A stretch of 64,000 nucleotides of DNA from Marivirga aurantiaca (GTDB taxonomy: Bacteria; Bacteroidota; Bacteroidia; Cytophagales; Cyclobacteriaceae): positions 62,001 to 126,000 of the forward strand of contig NZ_JAEQBW010000003.1 of assembly GCF_016679925.1 (NCBI RefSeq), read 5' to 3'. The translations under genes and the position numbers were made by a program. Below are positions 26,833 to 33,837 of this stretch, in pieces (the stretch's first letter is position 1; every line of letters begins with the position of its first letter). The notes beneath the pieces were generated by a model. It did no database searches. It saw nothing but the letters and a program-made list of their open reading frames with translations, and was not told the origin of the DNA.

Positions 26833-29805
26833 TTAAAAAGTTAAATTGACTCCTACACTATAAACACTGGAAACCGGATAAGTACCTTGATCCACTCCAT
26901 TAATTAGGGTGCCGCCCGGTACTTCCGGGCTATAACCTGTAAAGTCAGTAAGTGTAAAAACATTATTACCTCTCAGGTATACCCTGGCTGTATTGATGCC
27001 CATATTTTCCATTAAAGTTTGAGGGAAATTGTATGATAAAGTGACTGTTCTTAGACGCAGGAAACTTCCGTCCTGAATATAATGAGAAGAAATTCTATAA
27101 TTATTGCCTCCATCTGTTGGGCGAGGTTCTGTATTACTTGTTCCTTCGCCTCTCCAGTAATCATAAACATGGGCTTCAAAATTGTATCTGTCAGGTCTTA
27201 CAGTTTCTTTATAATTCAGAATCTCATTTCCTTCCTGACCCTGAAGTAGTATGTTAAGGCCTATATTTTTATAGGTTCCTCCTAAGCTAATTCCATAGTT
27301 AAAGTCAGGAATTGGAGAGCCTATAAAGGTGCGGTCATCTCCGTTTAATACCCCGTCATCGTTTACATCTGCAAAGATGAGGTCCCCCGGCTGCGTTCCT
27401 GCAAAAGTAGGAGTGTTGGCAATTTGATCTGCGTTCTGAAATACTCCTTCAACTTTATAGCCATAGAATGAGCCAATAGCAAGACCTGCTACTGTCCTGG
27501 AAACAACATTGTTATTTACGCTTCCTAATAATTCATCTGAACCCTCTACACCACTTACCTCAAGTACTTCGTTTTTTAAGGTAGCTCCGTTTATGCCGAT
27601 ATTGTAAGTAAAATCTCCAATTTCATCCTGCCAATTGATATTGAACTCAAAACCTCTGTTGCGTACTTTTCCAGCATTATAAAATACAAGGCCTGTTCCA
27701 TTGCCTAAATAACCAGGCACTGCCAGGTCAATTAAAACCCCATCTGTATCTCGATTATAATAATCCAGTTCGGCTGTTAACCTTTCCTGATAAAAGCCAA
27801 GCTCTAAACCCACATTATATTGCTCCACAATTTCCCAGCGTAAATTTGGATTGCCAAAGCCCGCATCCGACTGACCAAAATATAATTGCTCGGGGGAGCC
27901 AAATACTCCATTCAGGTTATTACCTACCACATTGTAAGCAGCTAGATAATCTATTTTATCATTTCCAACCTGACCCCAACTACCTCTTAATTTGATGTTG
28001 GTCATTACTTCAGGGAAAGCAATAAAATCTTCATTGATGATATTCCACCCTAGACCAACAGCGGGAAAATCACCATACCTATTATCTCCTAAGAATTTAG
28101 AAGAACCATCTCTTCGGTAGGTTAAGGTAGCAATGTATTTACTTTTGTAGGAGTAATTAAAACGTGCTAAATAAGAAATTTGATTGTAAAAATCATTAAT
28201 GTCTCTTATTCCGTTTTCAACGGTTGCCGGATCAATATTTCCCGGATTAATATATCGGAAATCTTTCCCGTCCCTTATTAAGTTCCTGGCAGTTATATTA
28301 AAACTTTCATTTGAAACTTCCTGAACGGTATAGCCTACAACGGCATTAATCTGGCTTTCACCTATTTTCTTGTCATAGTTTAAGGTGTTTTCCCAAATTA
28401 CTGAGGCACGTCTGAAGTTGTTTTTTGAGAAGCGACTTTCAGGATTCTGTTGTTGAGATTGCCCTACAGCATATACCGGGACAAAAGATTCGTTTTCTTC
28501 CAGAAATAATTCAACTCCTAAACTTGATTTCAACTGAAAACCATCCAGGAAATTCACCTCTCCATAAACCTGACCAACGGTGGTGACTCCTTTAGTAACG
28601 TTATCAGTATTGTAATGAAAATCTGCTAATATATTCCCTACATTAGGTACTTCGTTAAAACCCCCGCTTTCATTTCGGGGCTCAATAATAGGCCAGGCCC
28701 TGTAGGCATTAAAAGGTGCATTATTGATGGAGTTATTTCTTTGGAAAGGAGCAACTGTTAAGTTAGTTCCTAATGAGAGGTAGGATTTAGGAGAATATTT
28801 ATCATTCAGTTTTAAGCTAATCCTTTGATACCTTGATTCAGGAATTGTGCCGGACTGATCAAAATATCCAACAGAGAAGAAATATTGATTGGTTTCAGAA
28901 GCTCCTGAAATTGATAGCTGATGGTTTTGAACAGGAGCCACCTCAAATATTAATTCCTGCCAATCCGTATCAGGTAGAACATCAAGGTTATTGTAAGTGC
29001 CCGGACTAATTGCGTTGACTACTTCTGCAAATTGCCTTCCGTTTAATACATCAATTCTGTTTTGTTGTACTTGTATTCCGTATTCTGAATTTACAGAAAT
29101 TGAAGCCGCTTCTCCTTTTTTACCTAATTTTGTTGTGACAATAATTACTCCGTTTGCACCTCTGTTACCATAAATTGCCAGGGCAGAGGCATCTTTTAAA
29201 ATCTCCATTGATTCAATATCCCTTGAGTTTAAGAAAGAGATATCATTTAGTATGACACCATCTACCACATAAATGGGAGAAGGATCTCCTGATGTTCCCA
29301 CGCCTCTGATCCGGACAGTAGGGGAACTTCCGGGAGCTCCGGAGGAATTGGTGATTTGCACACCGGCTACCTTTCCTTGCAGGGCATCAACCGGATTTAC
29401 TGTTGGCATTGTTCTTAACTCATCTCCTTTAATAGAACTCACAGAGCCGGTTAAATCACTCTTCCTTATAGTGCCATAACCTACCACAACCACTTCTGAA
29501 AGCGATTCGATATCCTCTATCATTTGGATATTTATTTCGGTTCGGCCATTTACTTCAATAATTTGCGTTTTATAGCCAATAAAGGAAAATCTCAATTGTG
29601 CATTTTCTGCGGCTTCTAAGGTGTACTGTCCATCAAGATTGGTAACTGTACCTTCGGAAGTCCCCACAATTTGAATGGATACTCCAGGTAAAGGCATTGT
29701 TTGATTTCCTTCGGTTGCAGTTACTGTACCGGAAATGCTTTGCTGTCCGTAGCTAAATGACACTAAGAGAAGTGTACTAGCAAAAAGTAGTATTAATTGT
29801 TTCAT
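26833..29805 (-). CDS. SusC/RagA-family TonB-dependent transporter
   Basis: 990 residues: signal peptide (ending SFSYGQ), carboxypeptidase-D-like domain (ISGTVTATEGNQTMPLPGVS), TonB-box-like stretch SLSEVVVVGYG, plug domain and 22-strand barrel with C-terminal SVYSVGVNLTF. It imports the bound oligosaccharide into the periplasm using TonB energy. It is the first gene of the locus; 263 bp of AT-rich DNA separates it from the sensor gene at 30069, transcribed in the same direction. Confidence 0.95.
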   Translation of the reverse strand: MKQLILLFASTLLLVSFSYGQQSISGTVTATEGNQTMPLPGVSIQIVGTSEGTVTNLDGQYTLEAAENAQLRFSFIGYKTQIIEVNGRTEINIQMIEDIESLSEVVVVGYGTIRKSDLTGSVSSIKGDELRTMPTVNPVDALQGKVAGVQITNSSGAPGSSPTVRIRGVGTSGDPSPIYVVDGVILNDISFLNSRDIESMEILKDASALAIYGNRGANGVIIVTTKLGKKGEAASISVNSEYGIQVQQNRIDVLNGRQFAEVVNAISPGTYNNLDVLPDTDWQELIFEVAPVQNHQLSISGASETNQYFFSVGYFDQSGTIPESRYQRISLKLNDKYSPKSYLSLGTNLTVAPFQRNNSINNAPFNAYRAWPIIEPRNESGGFNEVPNVGNILADFHYNTDNVTKGVTTVGQVYGEVNFLDGFQLKSSLGVELFLEENESFVPVYAVGQSQQQNPESRFSKNNFRRASVIWENTLNYDKKIGESQINAVVGYTVQEVSNESFNITARNLIRDGKDFRYINPGNIDPATVENGIRDINDFYNQISYLARFNYSYKSKYIATLTYRRDGSSKFLGDNRYGDFPAVGLGWNIINEDFIAFPEVMTNIKLRGSWGQVGNDKIDYLAAYNVVGNNLNGVFGSPEQLYFGQSDAGFGNPNLRWEIVEQYNVGLELGFYQERLTAELDYYNRDTDGVLIDLAVPGYLGNGTGLVFYNAGKVRNRGFEFNINWQDEIGDFTYNIGINGATLKNEVLEVSGVEGSDELLGSVNNNVVSRTVAGLAIGSFYGYKVEGVFQNADQIANTPTFAGTQPGDLIFADVNDDGVLNGDDRTFIGSPIPDFNYGISLGGTYKNIGLNILLQGQEGNEILNYKETVRPDRYNFEAHVYDYWRGEGTSNTEPRPTDGGNNYRISSHYIQDGSFLRLRTVTLSYNFPQTLMENMGINTARVYLRGNNVFTLTDFTGYSPEVPGGTLINGVDQGTYPVSSVYSVGVNLTF

Positions 29806-30068
29806 ATTAATTACTCTATACGATTGAAGAATGGTTCAAGACTAGATTCTTTCAATGAATTTAGGGTAAACTATTTATAATATCAAAACAATTAACTTTA
29901 AAATATTCAATTTATACTTCTTATAATTGTAAATTATTTGCTGATTTTTGACGCTTAAAAAACAATTGTTTTTATGGTTTTATAGCGTATAAGGATCATT
30001 TATCTTTCCATTGTCATGGAAAAAAAACATTTTATAGTGCAATTATGATTATTGAAATAATTATAATT

Positions 30069-31910
30069 TTATTGAAATTCGATGTAGTTAATAGACCTTT
30101 CGTATCCGAAGTAAAGTAAGGCGTTGAGATTAGCTTTGCCATTTTTGGAAATTTCCTGTTCAATTTTTTGCTTGAATTGCCACACTGTATTTCTCCTCAT
30201 TTGCAATATAAGCGCCATTTCATCGAGGGTGTAATTATCTTCATTGAGGTGAGAATAAACGATGTAAAAAGCCTTGGGCAATGGGAATTTTGTCCCTTTA
30301 AAAATGGTGGATGATGTAGGGCTTTCATTGTATCCACACTTGGTACATCTCCTGGCCGAGCTGCTTGCATCTTCTATATACTTTTCATTATTACATTTCT
30401 GGCAAAGATATCCGTTTTTCCATTTAAAAGCTGCCAGAATATTGAGGCACCATTCCTTGCTTTTAAAGATCTCCAGAAATTCTTCATAAGAGAGATTTTT
30501 CTTTAGTAGCCTTTCTTTCTGAACCTTCTTCAGATTGTTCTTTAGCCGCCAATTGTCCAGGTCAAGCATGGAATTTATTTCAGCTATTTCCTGCGACTGT
30601 TGACTGATTTTTAAATTGGTGTCTTCCAATAGTTGGTTCTTAACTTTTAAATCCTCTGTTCTTTCTTCTACTTTTCTTTCCAACTCTTTGTTAATTCTTT
30701 TTATAATGATGGCATTCTGCTCATGTTGGGAAACAATCCTTTTGAGTGCGCGATCCCGGTTAGATTTCAAAATACGTACCCTGTCAGATAAAGCGAAGGT
30801 TAGGAAGAGCATTTCCAGTATAAAACAAAGATGAAGACTGTAATAGGTAAGTATATTGAATGGAATAATGGATTGCATAACCAATGCTTTCAATAGGAAC
30901 CCCAGGAATAAAAAGCCATAAGCCAACACGAAAAACCTGGCAGGTTTATATCCCCTGATCCATACCACTATACCGGCAATAAAAATGAGGGATAAAGGGA
31001 TGATTTCAATATTTCGTAACCTGAAAAGGGAGTTATCGAAGAAAATGGCTATTAGAAATAATATTATGCGAAGTATAAGTACAGCATGAATTATTTTGTG
31101 AAGTTTTGGAGAGCGCTTCTTTGTGTTGAGAAATGTTTCAGAAAAAATAACCGACCAGAAAATAATGGAGAAAAGTGCTACTCCGTAAGCTTTCTGGTTC
31201 CATTCCGGCTGATCAGGCCATAAGTACTGGTACGCTATTCCATCAATGCACATGGCATAGAGTCCTACACTTAGGATATACATTGTGTAATAGAGGTATT
31301 TCTTTTCCTGAATGGCCAAGAAGATAAGGATGTTGTGGAGTGATATAATGAGGATCATACCATAAAAAAGACCATAAATGAAGTATTCACTTAGGCTGTA
31401 ATGGATGAATCTGTCTATCTTTTTAATGGCGATTCTAATATCGGCATATTGAGAGTTTTTGATGCGGAAATAGCTTGTATATTCAGTTCCTCCGTCCAAT
31501 AAAATATCAAAATTCTTGTGTTTCAGGTTTTTGTCGCTAAAAGGGTAGGCATCACCTAATTTAATCATCTCAAAATTTTGCCCGTCTTTACTTATATGTG
31601 CATCAATGGAATCAATGGTTTGGTCGTAGAATTCCAATACATAATTGCCGTTTTCCGGGGGTAAAGTAAAATTCAATTTTACCCAATACGCTGATTTTCT
31701 ATTGTAATCATCCGGTTTAAAATTGGGGGATAAGTGAAATTTGTTTTGAAAGGACTCTTTACTTATTTCCTCAAAAGTCAATTGATTGGTAGTATCTTTA
31801 AAATAATACAATTCATTGATACTCAATATAGTTTCGGCCTGTTCCCTGGGGATTTCAAGAACGGGTTGCTGAAAGAAGAATAAAGAGTAAAAGAATAAGG
31901 AAAACAGCAT
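30069..31910 (-). CDS. 7TMR-DISM membrane sensor with C-terminal IS1595-type zinc ribbon and HTH
   Basis: 613 residues. An N-terminal signal or anchor is followed by an extracytoplasmic 7TMR-DISMED2 domain (~25-170, YWVKLNFTLP) and about seven membrane helices (~180-385). A coiled coil (~390-470, KELERKVEERTEDLKVKNQL) leads to a cytoplasmic zinc ribbon with CQKC (C503, C506) and CTKC (C522, C525). Then comes STIFKGTKFPLPKAFYIVYS and an HTH (TLDEMALILQMRRNTVWQFKQKI). The last part matches the N-terminus of IS1595-type transposases but lacks a transposase core. I infer a membrane-bound DNA-binding regulator of the adjacent SusC/D locus; no kinase domain is present. Confidence 0.82.
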   Translation of the reverse strand: MLFSLFFYSLFFFQQPVLEIPREQAETILSINELYYFKDTTNQLTFEEISKESFQNKFHLSPNFKPDDYNRKSAYWVKLNFTLPPENGNYVLEFYDQTIDSIDAHISKDGQNFEMIKLGDAYPFSDKNLKHKNFDILLDGGTEYTSYFRIKNSQYADIRIAIKKIDRFIHYSLSEYFIYGLFYGMILIISLHNILIFLAIQEKKYLYYTMYILSVGLYAMCIDGIAYQYLWPDQPEWNQKAYGVALFSIIFWSVIFSETFLNTKKRSPKLHKIIHAVLILRIILFLIAIFFDNSLFRLRNIEIIPLSLIFIAGIVVWIRGYKPARFFVLAYGFLFLGFLLKALVMQSIIPFNILTYYSLHLCFILEMLFLTFALSDRVRILKSNRDRALKRIVSQHEQNAIIIKRINKELERKVEERTEDLKVKNQLLEDTNLKISQQSQEIAEINSMLDLDNWRLKNNLKKVQKERLLKKNLSYEEFLEIFKSKEWCLNILAAFKWKNGYLCQKCNNEKYIEDASSSARRCTKCGYNESPTSSTIFKGTKFPLPKAFYIVYSHLNEDNYTLDEMALILQMRRNTVWQFKQKIEQEISKNGKANLNALLYFGYERSINYIEFQ

Positions 31911-32286
31911 TAAAACTTCATTTATAGCATTATCTTTTCAAAATAGCTTAAATATAGTTAAAAATGGTAGTTAGTAGCTGATAAGTATTTGTGCAGTTCA
32001 AGGAATTATGGTATGGTGCGGCTTCAAAATTAAAAGGTTAGTGGTCTGACTCGTTATAAAAACAGTTTACAGATTTAACTTTCTATAGGACAAGTCGCAA
32101 AAGGAAGTGCAGTATTTGACAAGTCACAGGCGCATCTTCAGCACAGAAGCCTATTTGTAAATAGTGGGGAAGGACTGAAAGTAGTAGGGGATAAATTCCA
32201 TATGTTGGGGTGATAAACTAATCTTATGAAGTTTGCGTTATATTCAATATATTTGTACCATGTTGGTACACAAAAACAATAAAATT
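31911..32286. other. Gene-poor spacer with a possible decayed coding remnant
   Basis: No intact gene. On the plus strand a short open stretch of 44 codons ending at the TGA near 32211 reads protein-like (GSAVFDKSQAHLQHRSLFVN) but lacks a convincing start, and I do not recognise the family. The right end holds the promoter and operator of the toxin-antitoxin pair. Confidence 0.3.
32248..32270 (+). promoter_or_regulatory. Toxin-antitoxin promoter -7 box overlapped by a palindromic operator
   Basis: TATATTTG (32248-32255) is a perfect TAnnTTTG Bacteroidota -7 box. It is overlapped by a perfect palindrome TGTACCA-TGT-TGGTACA (32254-32270), 17 bp before the antitoxin ATG at 32287. Autorepression by the YefM-type antitoxin is the expected use. 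No good -33 TTTG at the right spacing was found. Confidence 0.6.
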
Positions 32287-32538
32287 ATGTTAGTGATAAG
32301 CAGTAGAGAATTTAGACAGAACCAGAAAAAATACTTTGAGAAAGTAGATAAAGGCGAGCATGTTATTGTTCAAAGAGCAAAAGACAAAGCATATGCTTTA
32401 ACTCCAATAAGTGAGAATGATATGTACTTCAACGCTGAAATGGTTGATAAGATCAAGCAGAGTATTTTGGAAGTGCAAAAAGGTGAAGTTAGCCGAATAT
32501 CCACTTCTAAGGAAGTTAGTGATTTATTGGGTTTATGA
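32287..32538 (+). CDS. yefM: Phd/YefM-family antitoxin
   Basis: 83 residues from the ATG at 32287; an upstream TTG at 32233 would place the operator inside the gene and is rejected. The N-terminal Phd/YefM DNA-binding fold is recognisable: VISSREFRQNQKKYFEKV then EHVIVQRAKDKAYALTPIS. The C-terminal tail would wrap the toxin. The stop overlaps the toxin start as ATGA (32535-32538), so translation is coupled. Confidence 0.9.
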   Translation: MLVISSREFRQNQKKYFEKVDKGEHVIVQRAKDKAYALTPISENDMYFNAEMVDKIKQSILEVQKGEVSRISTSKEVSDLLGL

Positions 32539-32813
32539 GTTATACTTTAGAGTTTTCTAAAACAGCTTTAGCAGACATTGAAAAGCATAAGAAATCAGGG
32601 GATAAGTCTACACTCAAAAAGATAGAAAAACTACTTAATGAATTATTAGAACATCCTACCAAGGGTACTGGTCAGCCTGAAAGGTTAAAACATGATTTAG
32701 CTGGCTTATACTCTCGCAGAATTAATAAAAAGGACAGATTAGTTTATTCTATCAAAGAAGAAATCGTTACAGTCTATGTGTTGAGTGCATGGTCTCATTA
32801 CGGAGATAAATAA
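32535..32813 (+). CDS. yoeB: Txe/YoeB-family mRNA interferase toxin
   Basis: 92 residues, RelE superfamily. Family marks are FSKTALADIEKHKKSGDKST, the middle segment GTGQPERLKHDLAGLYSRRI, KDRLVYSI, and the ending SAWSHYGDK whose His matches the catalytic C-terminal His of YoeB. YoeB-type toxins cleave mRNA at the ribosomal A site. Pair with the overlapping antitoxin gene upstream. Confidence 0.92.
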   Translation: MSYTLEFSKTALADIEKHKKSGDKSTLKKIEKLLNELLEHPTKGTGQPERLKHDLAGLYSRRINKKDRLVYSIKEEIVTVYVLSAWSHYGDK

Positions 32814-32847
32814 TTCTCCTTTCAAAAGGTTTACTGCTTAAAAACGG

Positions 32848-32862
32848 TGTACCTGTGGTACA
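32848..32862. promoter_or_regulatory. Second copy of the TGTACC/GGTACA palindrome after the toxin gene
   Basis: TGTACC-TGT-GGTACA lies 35 bp beyond the toxin stop and has the same 6-bp half-sites as the operator at 32254-32270. It could be a second antitoxin-binding site or a mark of how the cassette moved. Confidence 0.4.
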
Positions 32863-32959
32863 TTGGCAAGGTGGCAGTCCGGAAAATACAAATTCTACGT
32901 GAGCATGCTAATTGTATTTAAATCAAAGTCAATCACTTGAATATCAATTTACAGACATT

Positions 32960-33784
32960 TCACCTAAACTCCACCACCACAGGAAAATGATCCGATAAAT
33001 AAGTCTGATCAATGACAGAACTGTTGACTTTGTAAACTTTAGCTTTTAAATTTTTGTAAAAGATATAATCTATTCTTTTGCCATGAACTTTACCCACTTC
33101 AAAGCCATTGAAGGTTCCTTCCGAACCAAAGGTGATTTCACTTGTAAGGTAGCTGTCTTTCAAACCGGAGGAGGTAATTAATTGAATAGCTTCCTCCTCG
33201 GGTTCCAAGTTAAAATCACCCAATAGTATCAGCTGATCATTAGGGTAGTTGCCTAATAAACGTTCAGAAAGTAGTTTAGAACTATTTTCTCTTGCTATTT
33301 TTCCCACGTGATCATAATGTGCATTGAGCACATGAATTTTTTCCTGTGTTTTGATATTTTTCAGTACCGCATAGGTAACTATGCGAGGCAAGGCGGCATC
33401 CCAACCTACAGAGGGTTTATCCGGAGTGGTAGAAAGCCAGAAGTTACCACTATCCAATAATTCAAACTTCTCAGAATTGAAGTAGATTGGTACATATTCC
33501 CCTTTTTGCTTTCCATCTTCTCTGCCAACACCCACCTGTGTATAATTGGGCAGGTGTTCATTCAGGTAGGTAATCTGTGAATGTAAAACCTCCTGCATGC
33601 CAATAATATCAATGGCTTCTGCTTTGATGAAATTCACCACATGCTCTTTTCTGTTCTCCCACTGATGAATACCGTCAGCAGGGTTGGCAAACCTGATATT
33701 AAAAGTGCAAACTTTTAACATATCCTGTGCCATGGCAGGAACAGAAATAATACACAATAAAAGTATGGTGAATTTAATTTTCAT
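32960..33784 (-). CDS. Secreted endonuclease/exonuclease/phosphatase-family protein
   Basis: 274 residues with signal peptide (ending VPAMAQ). The DNase-I-like fold motifs are KVCTFNIRFANP, DIIGMQEVLHSQ, VLNAHYDHVG, LLGDFNLEPEEE and the terminal SDHFPVVVEF. Members cleave phosphodiesters in DNA, RNA or lipids. Its position beside a secreted endonuclease I gene suggests joint use of extracellular nucleic acid as a nutrient or phosphate source. Confidence 0.88.
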   Translation of the reverse strand: MKIKFTILLLCIISVPAMAQDMLKVCTFNIRFANPADGIHQWENRKEHVVNFIKAEAIDIIGMQEVLHSQITYLNEHLPNYTQVGVGREDGKQKGEYVPIYFNSEKFELLDSGNFWLSTTPDKPSVGWDAALPRIVTYAVLKNIKTQEKIHVLNAHYDHVGKIARENSSKLLSERLLGNYPNDQLILLGDFNLEPEEEAIQLITSSGLKDSYLTSEITFGSEGTFNGFEVGKVHGKRIDYIFYKNLKAKVYKVNSSVIDQTYLSDHFPVVVEFR

Positions 33785-33837
33785 ACTACCAAGTTGATGT
33801 GCCTGAAACTATTTATTCATCAAAGCTATTATAAATT

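Noticed and set aside
30069-31910. An IS1595-type insertion sequence
   Set aside because: Only the zinc ribbon and HTH of the transposase are present, fused in frame to a membrane sensor; there is no DDE domain and I found no terminal inverted repeats or target duplication.
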